A stretch of DNA of 64,000 nucleotides from Palaemon carinicauda (GCF_036898095.1 NC_090766.1:35007484-35071483), one strand, 5' to 3'. Shown: positions 46,574 to 58,012, counted from the first letter of the stretch. The notes: a model not told the origin generated them from the sequence alone. Numbers and translations are program-made.

Positions 46574-47142
46574 CCTATAAAATACATTTATAAATTTCTA
46601 GATGCTAATCCCATATTAAAGAATTAGCCTTTATTAAGGATATTAGATTTACATCAATATCTTCATCCATGTTTATATGTGAAAAAAATAACCAGACGTC
46701 CAGTCCAAGTACTAGGAATCAGGTCCAACAATTATTAGGTGGTGGGAAATTTGACGTCAATGGGGCATATGTTTTATATTAAACCGGTTCATGGAAAAAA
46801 AATAGGGTTTTGGAAGCCAGGCTTGAGCTCTGATGACGTCATCTCTGTTTGGGAGTGCTGGACCAGTTTTTACTAGATCTTGGTCCAATCATAAAGATAG
46901 CCACGGGTTACTGTAGATGCTCGTGAATAGTGTGTGCCTCTGTGGCACCAGCAATAGAGAGTGGGATGTCGTAGAGCTAATGCAAGGCCGAACAAGGGTT
47001 GAGAGTGCCTCAGATAAAACCTTCGTCAGGCAGCTAGTGTGAAAGGGACCATAGTATCTTAAGGTGTTTTCATGTTGCAAAGTATTCACTCAATAATTAG
47101 ATTCCTGTTAAATGCTGATATATAAAACAATGTAACTAATAT
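46574..47142. other. Conserved non-coding block with CRE pair, unit 5, cut by DIRS insertion
   Basis: TGACGTCA at 46752-46759 and 46834-46841, 82 bp apart. About 60 bp present in other units near CCGTAAAGATGTAAATGAAT is deleted around 47020. The block stops at CTAATAT, where the DIRS-like element begins, and resumes at 53609. Confidence 0.6.
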
Positions 47143-47345
47143 TTGTTCCAACGCGAATACTTACCTCGAACTACTTTCTATAGGAGTTACTGGTAATCTC
47201 CTCTCTATCGACCAGAGTTTTGCGTATGTTACCCCCCACCCCGCTTTCTAAGTAGACCTACCCCCGGCATTAAGGAATGTGCCCCGAGGGTAGGATCAAG
47301 GTAGGTAGCTGTATGGCTGGGTCAGCCTCATCATTAAGTTCTCTG
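47143..47345. repeat. Left inverted terminal repeat of DIRS-like element
   Basis: From about 47171 to 47342 it is the reverse complement of 53391-53575: ACTTTCTATAGGAGTTACTG here, CAGTAACTCCTATAGAAAGT there. The outermost 27 bp differ between the two ends, as in DIRS1. Confidence 0.9.
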
Positions 47346-47648
47346 GTCGCGCGGTGTACACACCTCGCTCTCTTTCTCTGTCGATCCTTTGTGTGCGTTC
47401 TAGTGTCCCACGTGTTCCCAGCGTGGCAACTTGCGTTTTCCAGTGTACTTTTCCCGGGTGTTCCTGTGGGTTCACCTTCCACCCTTGTGCTTACCCAGTG
47501 GATTCCTTGATTCCCTTCAAGGAATTAATAACTGAAGGGAACAATTTTACAATAAATCATCCTTCCTCCCCTTATCCTCTGTGTTCGCCGTGTAGGGGCA
47601 GCTTATGTTCTCCTACAGCCACGTGTCAGGACTACTAGTCCTGGAACG

Positions 47649-48030
47649 TAGTGCAGTGGGTGCACTTCGGCACCAAGAGGAAGAATACATTCAAGAGGCT
47701 CATAGGAAGACGAGCCTCTCCTCGCCACTTACCTCCCGATGCCTCGTCGAATAGAGCTTCTTATACAGCCATCTTCCCCTACCCAGAGTAGGTGACGAGG
47801 TAAGTCAGTTGCGGGGAAGTGCCCATTGCTCTTCCCCAGGAGTTTGAGTGGGTGCGTTATAGCACCAAGAAGAAGTAGGCGACGAAGGGGTCGCCTAAGA
47901 AGACTAGCGCCCCTTTCCCCCCTTGCTTCGCCGGGCGTTTCGTCTGACAGAGCTTCCCTACCACCCTCCCCTACCCAGAGTAGGAGACGAGGTTGGTCTG
48001 TTGTGGGGAAGGTAACTCCTAGAAAGTAGT
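47649..48030. repeat. Imperfect tandem duplication in the DIRS 5' region
   Basis: Two diverged copies of about 190 bp each share TTCCCCTACCCAGAGTAGG (47783 and 47975) and GTGGGTGC...AGCACCAAGA-type segments. The reading frame is broken in both, so the gag N-terminus is unclear. Confidence 0.65.
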
Positions 48031-48112
48031 TCGAGGTAAGTACTACTTTCGGGAGTGTGTTGGGAGACGGAGTCCTGGTGCAAGCAGGCCACGTCTCCTC
48101 TGATGACCCCAT

Positions 48113-50034
48113 GTGGGGGAAAATGTCCCTTATTCTTCTCCAGTCTCTTTGGCGTATTTTCAGTCACTTCTGCAGCCGAGGGCGTCGCCGAGAAGGAGCC
48201 TCCCAAGTCTGTATTGCAGCGTTCCCCGGACTGGCAGCCCAGGGTTTTTCTCGCCACGAAGGCCATCCTCCAGACGTAGATATAACCCTCGCAGGGAGAA
48301 ATGCGAGAAGGCCTCTTCAGGCAGGCGTAAGGCCTTGAAGCTTCCGGTTCACCCCGCCAGCGGGTGGAACCGTGCTTCTTTACGGGCAGCCTGGCCGAAT
48401 CAGCACAGCTGGTTCGGCCCTCGGACTTAAAGGAACGGTTCCCTCTGTCGGGTCAGCCCACGGGGATCCGCGTCCTCGTTCCCCAGAGAGAATACACGAA
48501 CGGTAGTCCTCGACGGCACGGCGATGCCGGTTCTGACCCCCGAACCTGGTGCGGAGGCTCCCGCCGGGGAAGACCGGTACCACCGCAAGGGAGTGCCTGG
48601 TATTCCAGATCCGAAGCGCCCAGTGGGGAGTGCCCGGTGACCCGGCTCCTCGGGATCAAGCCGTAGGAAGGACTCTACAGGTAGGCATAAGTCCTCGAAG
48701 CCTCCGGTTCACCCCGCCCAGCGGGGGGAAACGCGCTTCTTGTCGGGCTGCCTGGCCGAATCAGCCCAGATGGTGCGGCCTTCGGGTCGGGAGGAACGGT
48801 TCCCGCTGTCGGGTCAGCCCACGTGAACTGCGTCCTTGGCACCCAGAGCCCTTGGGCGGACGAGAGTCCCCGCTGAACCAGCGATGCCTGCGTTAACCCA
48901 GGCCCCTGGTGTGGACGTCCCCGCAGATGAAATCCAGTACCTCGGCAGGACGGCGCCCCTGGCCCCAAGGGCTAGACGTCCAGTCGGCGTGCCCGGTAAC
49001 CCAGCTCCCCGGCCCCAAGCCGAGACCTCGGCTGACGGAAGGGAGGGTTCCCCGACGGAGGACTCCGCCTATAGGAGAGTGGTTAGCCTTATCAGAAGGC
49101 ACCACGAAATAGCAGAACTTGCGGCTACGGATGAAGATTCCTGGAGGTCAAGCCTTTTGAGGATCTTGCAGACTCCCTCCCAACCTAAGATGTCCCTAGC
49201 ACTTCCTCTAGCCCGAAATCTAGTCCTAGGGCAGGAGTATGTCGACAAGGTAGTGGCCAGCAATGCCGAGGCCCCCAAAACCCAGAGGTCCTCGAAATTG
49301 CTCCAGGGCCTCAGAACCCAAGGCAAAGTCTGTGTGCCAGCGGGACGACGCCCAGGCCCCTGTAAGGTGGAGTCAGCTGTAGACATCCTTAGTCAAGGCG
49401 TCTCAGACGGTAGAGCCTCTTCGGCCCCAGTCTGTTTCTCGCCAGCAGAAGCCTCCATGATGGAGGAAATGTCGCGGGACTTAGTAAACGTCTCCTCTTG
49501 GCTGGACTGGTGGGTGTACAAGCCTCCTTCGACCCCGAGGACCCTGACCAGCAGGGCCTACTGAGGGACTTCATTACCTCCGGGGGTAAAACCCTTAAGT
49601 TTCTGACATATCAGTCTCTCGCTTTAACAGCTAACTGGGTTCTCCGTAAGCGAGACACTGTTCTAACAAAGGTGTCTCGTAAGGTACCAGACAGGGAGGC
49701 GCGAGCCATTCGCAGCCTACCCCTGTGGGGAGAGTCTTTGTTTTCTCTGAAGGAACTAGAAGCCATAATGGAGAAGGTCTCGAAAAAGAAGGAGGCTAAC
49801 GTCCCCAGACCGACGACTTCTAGGAGACCGCCCTACAAGAGGTCCGTCTCGGATAGCGCCGCGACGCCCCAACCCTCTACCAGCACTACGAGGAGAGAGG
49901 CCCCCTCTTACTCCTGGTCCGCAACGCCTCAGCCCCCCCCCCGCAGGGGAGCTCCAGCGCCCTCAAGCTCCTTCAGGTCGGGTTACTCCGCTTCTAGGAG
50001 AGGCCGATCAGGCCGCCCCTCTAGAAGGAGATAG
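48113..50034 (+). pseudogene. DIRS gag-like region, frameshifted
   Basis: Coding pieces lie in different frames: 48113-48430, 48549-48896, 48836-49564 and 49498-50034. The last two join by a frameshift near 49500, within SSWLDWW followed by VGVQASFDPEDPDQQG. The C-terminal part is rich in Arg, Ser and Pro, ends in RRGRSGRPSRRR, and resembles a nucleic-acid-binding tail. A roughly 360-bp imperfect direct repeat (about 48310-48670 and 48672-49030, marked by CTGCCTGGCCGAATCAGC at both) disrupts the first half. Assignment as gag rests on its position before pol and on the basic tail; I recognise no zinc knuckle. Confidence 0.6.
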
Positions 50035-50035
50035 A

Positions 50036-51955
50036 GTGGGAGGCCCCCTATCCCCGCCCAAGCCTCGGGTTAGGGGATGCCTCAGACGACATTGGCAAGC
50101 ATGGAAGGCTCAAGGGGCAGAGCCTTGGACAGTGTCCGTACTAAAGGAGGGCTACAGACTTCCGTTCCTAACGGAACCACCCCCTCTTATTCCGGCCAAC
50201 CGGACAGAATGGCTAGCTCCCAAAGACCCGTTAAAGAGGACCGCCCTTCAAGAGGAGGTATCCTCCATGTTAGAGAAGGGCACCATGGAAGAAGTTCTTC
50301 TCCCAGGACCAGGTTTCTACAGTCGCCTGTTCCTGGTGGAGAAAGCGACCAGGGGGTGGAGATCGGTTATAGATCTGTCAGCTCTCAACAAGTTCGTCAA
50401 GAAGACGGACTTCAAAATGGACACTCCGAAGTCAGTCCTGCTGTCCTTGAGGGAGAAAGATTTTATGATGACCGTCGACCTCAAGGACGCATACTTCCAA
50501 ATTCCGATCCACCGCTCGAGTCGGAAGTTCCTCCGGGTAAAATGGGGTTCCCAGATCCTGCAATTCAGGACTCTGCTTCGGTCTGTCAACAGCGCCCCAG
50601 GTGTTCACGAGAGTCTTCATGACTGTCTCAGTGTGGGCTCACGAACGAGGCATCCGCCTTATCAGATACCTGGACGACTGGTTGCTCCTTTCGTCCTCAA
50701 AGGTCCTCTTGGAGGAACAAGGGAGAAGTCTCCTCCAGTTTTGCAGAGATCTGGGGATTGTAATCAACCCGAAGAAATCAAATCTATCCCCGTCCACCAG
50801 AATGAACTACTTGGGGATGACATTAGACACCATTCGGGGAAAAGTTTTCCCTTCGGAGGACAGGATAAGAAACCTCAGGCATATCATTCAGCCGTTCCTG
50901 TCAGAACACCCCAGGAGAGCGAAAGACTGGCAGAGGCTGATAGGCCACCTGGTCTCATTGGAGAAACTAGTTCCCCAGGGGAGGGTAAGGCTCAGATCCA
51001 TCCAATGGAATCTCAAGAACCTCTGGTGCCAGACGGACTCACAACAGGTGCTAATTCCAGTCCTTCCAAACACGAGACCCTCCCTGGAATGGTGGCATTG
51101 CCAGTCGAACTCCCTCAAGGGGATGCCCTTCGGGACCGGCCCTCCCGAGTTACTTCTGTTCACAGACGCCTCCAACCAGGGATGGTGAGCCCATCTCCTC
51201 GACGAAACGGCACGAGGTACCTGGTTGGAAGGGGAGAAGCAACTCCACATCAATGTCCTGGAGTTGAAGGCAGTCCAGAAGGCGTGCCTACACTTCGCAA
51301 GTCTGCTAAAGGGAAACACCGTGGCGTTGATGTGCGACAACGCCACGGTAGTAGCATACATAAAGAAACAGGGAGGCTTGAAATCGAGAGAGTTGTGCGA
51401 TCTCACCATAGAGATTCTAGATTGGGCAGAAGAAAATCAAGTGGTGACGTTAGCAAGGTTCATTCCCGGGGGGAAAACGTTCTGGCCGACGGCCTCAGCA
51501 GAATGGGCCAGATAGTAGGGACAGAATGGTCCCTTCTCCCGGAAGTAGCCAAGCTCATCATTCAGCGCTGGGGTTCCCCGGTGATGGACCTCTTTGCAAC
51601 AAAACTCAACGCCCAACTCCCAGTCTATTGCTCCCCTGTACCAAACCCGAAAGCAGCCTTAGAAGACGCCTTTCAGCACAAGTGGGACAATCTGGATGTG
51701 TACGCTTTTCCCCCTTTCACGTTGATAAGACAAGTGCTCAACAGAGTAAGGACCGCCCGAAACCTGAAGATGACTTTGGTAGCGCCCTGGTGGCCGGAGA
51801 GAGAGTGGTTCGCGGACCTAAAAGACCTAGCGAGTCAACCGCCGTGGCCTCTGCCCGCCAGGTCAGACCTTCTGCAACAGCCTCACTTTCTCAGGTTCCA
51901 CGATAACCGACTCTCCCTTCGTCTTCACGCCTGGAGACTATCGAGCGGCTCCTGA
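50036..51955 (+). pseudogene. DIRS reverse transcriptase / RNase H, frameshifted
   Basis: The frame from 50036 carries the start of the reverse transcriptase, including GWRSVIDLSALNKFV and MTVDLKDAYFQIPI with the first catalytic Asp. Near 50575 the true sequence moves to another frame (CFGLSTAPQVFTRVF), which holds RYLDDWLLL at 50667-50678, the catalytic motif, intact. That frame meets TGA at 51187-51189 where related sequence has Gly (QGWGAHLLDE), inside RNase H. It then continues with LHINVLELKAV and LMCDNATVVAYI, and shifts back to the first frame in a G/A run near 51470 before NVLADGLSRMG. So there are two frameshifts and one nonsense codon; the domain order is otherwise complete. Confidence 0.85.
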
Positions 51956-51990
51956 AGAAGGAAGGATATTCTTCCTCCACGGCTAAGAGA

Positions 51991-52905
51991 ATGTCTCTAT
52001 ACCTGAGAAAGTCGTCAGCCGCGGTATACCAGGCAAAATGGGCCTCCTTCACGAAGTGGTGCTCTGAGAGGCACATTAGACCTCTTAAGGCCTCTGTCCC
52101 AGACATAGCAGATTTTCTGGTGTTTCTGAAGGGCATCGACCTGGGGGCCTCGAGACACATAGCGATGCTTGTCAAGAGTTTCGAGCAGTCTTGCCCCCTA
52201 CAGGCGAGTAGGGTGCCCCAGTGGGACTTAGCCAAGGTCCTGAAGATGCTGTGTCGTCCCCCCTTCGAACCCTTGAAGGATATCGTAGACAGAGATCTCA
52301 CCCTCAAGGCCGTCTTCTTGCTGGTCTTGGCGTCCGCTAAGAGAGTGGGAGAGATCCATGGTCTATCATACGACGTTTCTCATTCAAAGGGGTGGAAAGA
52401 AGTATCCTTCAAGTTCGTGCCTTCTTTTGTGGCCAAGACTCAGAACCCAGCAGTCTGGGACCCGAAGTTTGAAGGTTTCTCAATTCCTGCCATCCCTAAG
52501 ACAGGCAATGCAGAAGACTTGAAATTATGCCCGGTGCGAACAATTAGGAAATACCTGGAAAGAACAGCGCATCTCCGACCAGGCATCAAGAGCCTCTTCG
52601 TTTCCACAGGTATTAATAAGAAACAAGTTTCCAAAAACACCATTTCCTTCTGGTTGAGACAAGTTATCGCCAGAACCTACAAGGAAGATGGCATAGCAGT
52701 GCCAGGCACTGCCCGGCCTCATGACATCAGGGGCCTGAGCACCTCCTTAGCCTTTGAGAAAAACATGGCAGTGGGGCAGATCCTGCGAGCAGGTACTTGG
52801 TCGAACCAGTCAACCTTTACTGCCCATTACCTCAAGGACTACTCAAGAAAATCCTTGGACGGGTTCTCCCTTGGAACAGTCATCTCCGCCCTCCAAGCGG
52901 TGTAA
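51991..52905 (+). CDS. DIRS tyrosine recombinase (integrase-like), intact frame
   Basis: The 304-codon frame (open from about 51907, overlapping the end of pol) encodes a phage-type tyrosine recombinase, which in DIRS elements integrates the circular DNA copy. Catalytic residues are visible: Arg118 in ASAKRVGEIHG, His244 and Arg247 in RPHDIRG, Trp270 in AGTWSNQ, and the nucleophile Tyr280 in FTAHYLKDYS (codon 52828-52830). An N-terminal core-binding domain with YQAKWASFTKWC precedes it. The first Met at 51991 is a convention; translation in DIRS elements may begin upstream or by reinitiation. It could act in trans even though pol is dead; whether it is transcribed is unknown. Confidence 0.88.
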   Translation: MSLYLRKSSAAVYQAKWASFTKWCSERHIRPLKASVPDIADFLVFLKGIDLGASRHIAMLVKSFEQSCPLQASRVPQWDLAKVLKMLCRPPFEPLKDIVDRDLTLKAVFLLVLASAKRVGEIHGLSYDVSHSKGWKEVSFKFVPSFVAKTQNPAVWDPKFEGFSIPAIPKTGNAEDLKLCPVRTIRKYLERTAHLRPGIKSLFVSTGINKKQVSKNTISFWLRQVIARTYKEDGIAVPGTARPHDIRGLSTSLAFEKNMAVGQILRAGTWSNQSTFTAHYLKDYSRKSLDGFSLGTVISALQAV

Positions 52906-53222
52906 CGGTAAAACCCCAGGCGCGATCAAGACTAGCGACCGGTAGGCACAAGTGTGGTTTCCTACCTCCTACCCAGTTGCTTACTTGCCCCTTCGGGGAA
53001 TACCGACTGTTCCCATAAGATAACACATTCTTCACGACTACGCTCCTGGAAGGAACGTCAAAAGAAGTTTTTCAAAGAGTGAGTACTTAGACACTAATGT
53101 GAATTTTTGTGTAGTTACCCTCGCATCTGCTTTCTAGTAGGTCCCGTTATCCATAGGCCTCTTGGCCTCCACGTCCCGGGTCAGGGGGTCAGAATAGCAC
53201 TCCCGCCTCCTAAAGTGTAAGT

Positions 53223-53325
53223 CTCCTATAGAAAGTAGTTCGAGGTAAGTATTCGTGTTGGAACAAATAAAAAATTTTAAGTAATTTTTATTTTTCCTAA
53301 CATACTTACCGAGAACTACTTTCGG
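53223..53325. repeat. DIRS internal complementary region
   Basis: 53223-53266 is the reverse complement of the left tip (47143-47186) and about 53269-53325 is the reverse complement of the right tip (about 53553-53607). The two are joined nearly back to back, as expected for the internal complementary region that templates joining of DIRS ends. Confidence 0.9.
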
Positions 53326-53388
53326 GTAATGGCCCTCCCTTCCTTCCCCGAGTGCCTCTCTTCCCTTGCTAGCATTGTGCTAATTCAA

Positions 53389-53608
53389 TAGAACTTAATG
53401 ATGAGGCTGACCCAGCCATACAGCGACCTACCTTGATCCTACCCTCGGGGCACATTCCTTAATGCCGGGGGTAGGTCTACTTAGGAAGCGGGGTGGGGGG
53501 TAACATACGCAAAACTCTGGTCGATAGAGAGGAGATTACCAGTAACTCCTATAGAAAGTAGTTCTCGGTAAGTATGTTAGGAAAAATAAAAATTACTTAA
53601 AATTTTTG
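53389..53608. repeat. Right inverted terminal repeat of DIRS-like element
   Basis: Reverse complement of the left repeat over about 185 bp, followed by an AT-rich outer tip (AGGAAAAATAAAAATTACTT) unique to this end. Confidence 0.9.
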
Positions 53609-54320
53609 ATATTTTGCTCTTTTTATCAAGATGAAGACCATATTAAAAAATAATAATTGGTGTAGAATTGCACTGCATTTGCAACAATATTATTACTTAT
53701 TACTAGCTGAGCTACAACCCTATTTGGAAAAGTAGGATGCAACATGCCTAAGGGCTCGTACTGGGAAAAATAGCCCAATGAGGAAAGAAAATTAGGAAAT
53801 AAACTACAAAAGAAGTAATGAACAATTAAACAATTTTTTAAAGAACAGTTACACCATTAAAACATCTTTCATATATAAACTATAAAAAGGGACTTATGTC
53901 AGCCTGTTTAACATAAAAACATATGCTGCAAATTTGAATATTTGAAGTTCCACTGGTTTAACTACCAGATTAGGAAGATCATTCCAGAAATTTGTCCCTG
54001 CTGGAATAAAACATTTAGATTACTGTGCAATATTGAGCCTTACGATGGAGAAGGCATAATTATTAGAATAAACTGCATTCCTATTATTACGAAAAGGATG
54101 GTTCTGAATGTAAAGGACGACCAGAATTATGAAAATCTTGTGTACCATGCATAACGAACTAATTGAACGATGCTGCCAGTGAATAAATTCTAGATCAAGG
54201 AATAAGAAATTTAATAGGCTGTAAGTTCCTGTCCAACAAATTAAGATGAAATTCGGCAGCTGAAGACCAGACAGGAGAACAATACTTGAAACAATGCATA
54301 ATGAAAGAATTAAAAAATTT
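53609..54320 (-). pseudogene. LINE-B fragment, unit 5, truncated by deletion
   Basis: The 3' part of LINE-B as in other units, but it stops at AAAGAATTAAAA near 54317 and passes straight into Thr-array sequence. The remaining ~1.1 kb of LINE-B, the minisatellite and the 3' flank of array 6 are missing. Confidence 0.8.
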
Positions 54321-55172
54321 CTACAGTAGTACCAGTGGTAGTAACAGTGGTAGATCCTGTAGTTGTATCAGTGGTAGACTCTGTACGTGTAGCAGTGGTA
54401 GTAGCAGTGGTAGACTCTGTACGTGTAGCAGTGGTAGTTCCAGTGGTAGTTCCTGTAGTAGTACCAGTGGTAGTAGCAGTAGTAGTTCCTGTAGTAGTAC
54501 CAGTGGTAGTTCCTGTAGTAGTAGCAGTGGTAGTATCTGTACTTGTACCAGTGGTAGTAGCAGTGGTAGTTCCTGTAGTAGTACCAGTGGTAGTTCCTGT
54601 AGTTGTACCAGTGGTAGTAGCAGTGGTAGTTCCTGTAGTTGTACCAGTGGTAGTAGCAGTGGTAGTTCCTGTAGTAGTTCCTGTAGTAGTAGCAGTGGTA
54701 GTTCCTGTAGTAGTACCAGTGGTAGTTCCTGTAGTTGTACCAGTGGTAGTAGCTGTGGTAGTTCCTGTAGTAGTACCAGTGGTAGTACCAGTGGTAGTTC
54801 CTGTAGTTGTACCAGTGGTAGTAGCTGTGGTAGTTCCTGTAGTAGTACCAGTGGTAGTTCCTGTAGTTGTACCAGTGGTAGTAGCTGTGGTAGTTCCTGT
54901 AGTAGTACCAGTGGTAGTATCAGTGGTAGTTCCTGTAGTAGTACCAGTAGTAGTACCAGTGGTAGTTCCTGTAGTAGTTCCTGTAGTAGTAGCAGTGGTA
55001 GTTCCTGTAGTAGTTCCTGTAGTAGTACCAGTGGTAGTTCCTGTAGTAGTTCCTGTAGTAGTACCAGTGGTTGTTCCTGTAGTAGTAGCAGTGGTAGTTC
55101 CTGTAGTAGTTCCTGTAGTAGTAGCAGTGGTAGTTCCTGTAGTAGTAGCAGTAGTAGTATCTGTGGATGATC
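54310..55172 (-). pseudogene. Thr-rich repeat exon, array 6, 3'-truncated by deletion
   Basis: About 280 codons of Thr-Thr-Thr-Gly/Ala from the acceptor-like AATTACAAG at 55173-55181. At the other end the normal TAA and AATAAA are gone. The frame runs into LINE-B sequence and stops at a chance TAA (54310-54312) after Gly-Thr-Thr-Val-Glu-Ile-Phe. With the polyadenylation region deleted I treat this copy as broken. Array units here include rare ACG codons (GTACGTGTAGC at 54382 and 54419). Confidence 0.55.
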
Positions 55173-55189
55173 CTTGTAATTAAAATGCA

Positions 55190-56685
55190 TATATTGAATA
55201 AATAAATGATAAAGCTACAATCATTTTCATGTTCTTTTGATTTTTTTTCTATTCATATTACTTTATGGTGGATTTTTCCTTCATTTTCAAGATATTAATT
55301 ATTTCAAAGATATTCTTTTAGATGTGTAAGGTTATATCTAGAAATTTATGCCTTACGTGTATGTTCTAACTCATTAAAAATGAATTTTTCCTTAATTTTC
55401 AAGGATATTGATTTTTTAACAAATAATTCTTAGGTGGCGAAGGTTAAGCCTAGAAATGTATGTCCTACGTTGATGTTCTAACTCTCATTAAAATTATTAC
55501 AGTAATATAAAGTTTCTGTTTGCAATTTTGTGAGAAAACAAATATATATTTGTCATATCCCAAGTTTCGAAATAGTAACATATATGAACAAGGCTATAAA
55601 CATTAATGTTTATCAGACTAAGAAAAAGTGAATATAATTGATTACAAGACATAAATCGTATTCAGTGTTGTTGAGGAATAAAACAGTTGATAAATCACAT
55701 CTGAAATCTTATCTGGAGCAAATCCAGTAAGAGATAATCCAACTAAAATTGATGGAGAAGTGAATTATTTACTAATGATTGGATTACAAAATAGAGCAGA
55801 TAAGTCAATTTGAAATACAATAAGAAACATTGTATTCTAGAGACATTCACCTCAAGCTTCGATGTATAATAATGTGGTCTCTGTTGCTCTCGTGTTTTTT
55901 AGCATTAGTGGTAGTAATGTACATGTTACAAGATTTAGTACATGCTACAAGAGTTAGTACATGCTACAAGAGTTAGTACATAGTACAAGAGGCAGTACAT
56001 GCTACAAGAGGTAGTTCGTGTGATGTTTGCAAGTTTCTATTTTCATCCCTGATATTTTCAGTGTTAGTCATCATAGTTGTGACTGGGGTAATTTTTAGTA
56101 GTCGTTGAAGCATTGTTGACATAGTTCATACAATGTTACCAGAGGTAATGACTGGTTTTATCCAGCGTCGAATTTAATATAGTTCCATTGGTGTAACCTA
56201 CAATAGTGATGGTAATTTTCTTTTTTTTTTTGTAATTTTTCCTATGTTAGTTCCAGTTCTTGTAATTTTGTAGTTCTTTTTGGATTTGATTGCCAAGGAG
56301 ATCTGAAAACCAAAATTAGCTTTCATTTATGATTTTTTTTTTTTCAATTTTTCAATTTCAGGAAGGAAAAGGTAAAACTTTTCTCATAAAATGATCAGTT
56401 CTAATAAAAAGTGTCCAACACAATGATAAACTTTGCAGCAATTCCAAAACATCTAAGATATCTATGTGACTGCAATTGAAAAAAAAAAAACAATAAAACT
56501 TCTGATTACTCGGTCATAAGGGCCTATCATAAGTATTCATAAATTCAAACTTACAGCAAATGTTATGTTTAACAGGCTGACATAAGTCTTTTTATAGTTT
56601 ATTTATGAAATTTATGTTTTGATGTTAATATTTTCAAAATATTTTATCAGTTGTTAACTATTTCTCATATATTTTATTTATTTCC
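55190..56685. other. AT-rich 5' flank of array 6 (spacer 6)
   Basis: No gene seen; 19-bp minisatellite at 55918-56010 and poly-T/poly-A runs near 56220, 56333 and 56480. Confidence 0.6.
55918..56010. repeat. 19-bp minisatellite, unit 6
   Basis: About five imperfect copies. Confidence 0.75.
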
Positions 56686-56790
56686 TTATTTCTTTTTGTC
56701 ACTGGGCTATTTTTCCCTGATGGAGCCCCTAGTTTTATAGTATCCTGTTTTTCCAGCTAAGGTTTTAGCTTATAGAGTAATAATAATAAT
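56686..56790 (+). mobile_element. SINE-like 3' end fragment, unit 6
   Basis: Same truncated insertion; here it keeps CACTGGGCTATTTTTCCC, closer to the complete element than other units. Confidence 0.75.
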
Positions 56791-56856
56791 TTGGTAAGTG
56801 TTATGTGTATTTCGTAGGGCGTAACCCCAACATCCATAAGTAATTTTGTATTTCAA

Positions 56857-57733
56857 CTTTCTGAAGTTCAGTGTGCAAAAATTTAAAAGTTCATACTCAG
56901 TAAAGTGTGTGTTAGGATCTGAAATGAAGGGAGTGAGTGGTTTCCAGTGAGAGTGAAGCTGAGACAGGATGTGTGATGACGCCATGGTTGTTCAATTTTT
57001 TGTTGATAGAGCTGTAAGAGAGATGAATGCTCGAGTGGTTGATCGAGGGTTGAAACTGATAGAAGAGAATAATCATGAGTGGGAGGTGAATCAGTTCTTG
57101 ATTGTGTATGATACTGTATTGGTTGGAGACTTGGAGGAGAAGCTGGTCCAATTAGTGATAGAGTTTGGAAGGGTGTGTGAGAGAAGGAAAAGGAGAGTTA
57201 ATGTGGGTAAGAGTAAGTTTATGAGATGTACAAGAAGGGAGGGTGGTGCTAGATTGAATATCATGTTAAATGGAGAGTTACTGAGGAAGTAGATCCGTTT
57301 AAGTACTTAACGTTTGTTGTTGTTGTTGTTGGAAGCAGATGTACATGAGAGAGTGAATGAAGGATGTAAATTGCTGGGGGCCAGTGAAAGGAATTGCAAA
57401 GAATAGAAGGCTAAAATGAATGTAAAGAGGCTAAAGATTATGCGAGAAATATTAATGAATGGTGAGTGATTGTGACGCAGTTCCAATAGGTCCTGCTGCT
57501 TCCACTTGGTGACCACTGACGTAACAGCAGTTGGGGATCCAGCATTTAAAGCTTCAATTGTCTTAGATAACTGGGGAGGGTGGCCTGTGGCCCGCTAGCA
57601 GTACCAACGAAACTCGGTTGAACTCCTCGTCAGGCAGGGAAGAACGGAGAGAAGAAAAATCCCCTTTTGTTATCAATTATGTCGGCTACCTCAAAAAATG
57701 GTAGAAGTGTCATGGTAGATAGATAGATAGATA
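56857..57733 (+). pseudogene. LINE-A reverse transcriptase fragment, unit 6 (class B)
   Basis: The block at 56969-57292 reads through REMNARVVDRGLKL, the motif-carrying NQFLIVYDTVLVGD (again lacking the tandem Asp pair) and VNVGKSKFMRCTR. The 3' part matches unit 4. TAGA tail at the right end. Confidence 0.8.
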
Positions 57734-57824
57734 TCTCACAGTGACCAATCTACAAAATGCTGTTGCATGTATTATATATAAAATATATATAATTTATGTG
57801 TATTATTAAGATATAGATAATATA

Positions 57825-57827
<3 letters not shown>

Positions 57828-57900
<73 letters not shown>

Positions 57901-57910
57901 GATATAGATA
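57828..57910. repeat. TA microsatellite, unit 6
   Basis: Long TA repeat with one GTA interruption. Confidence 0.95.
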
Positions 57911-58006
57911 TATATAATGTGTTTATATGTATAATTTCGTTATTGATTTTATACTTTCTTACCTTCATAGTAATGATCATGTGTTAACCCTATTTAAAAT
58001 TTTTCA

Positions 58007-58012
58007 AAGTTA
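58007..58012. other. Empty SINE insertion site, unit 6
   Basis: Single AAGTTA in CAAAGTTACC, as in unit 4. Confidence 0.85.

Larger units (their letters stand above)
47143..53608 (+). mobile_element. DIRS-like tyrosine-recombinase retrotransposon
   Basis: A GC-rich 6.47-kb block interrupts the AT-rich spacer between CTAATAT and ATATTTTGCTC; uninterrupted units read CTAATATATTTTGC, so at most AT is duplicated. It contains gag-like, reverse transcriptase/RNase H and tyrosine recombinase regions in the same direction, with inverted terminal repeats and an internal complementary region near the right end. That layout defines DIRS1-type elements, which replicate through a circular intermediate and integrate by recombinase rather than integrase. 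DIRS1-like elements are known to be common in decapods. Gag and pol are frame-broken, so the copy cannot be autonomous. Ngaro elements share the recombinase but have split direct repeats instead. Confidence 0.9.

Noticed and set aside
47270..48760. Many short ORFs on both strands at 47.2-48.8 kb as host genes
   Set aside because: They sit inside the DIRS-like element, overlap in several frames as expected for GC-rich sequence, and none has a recognisable domain.
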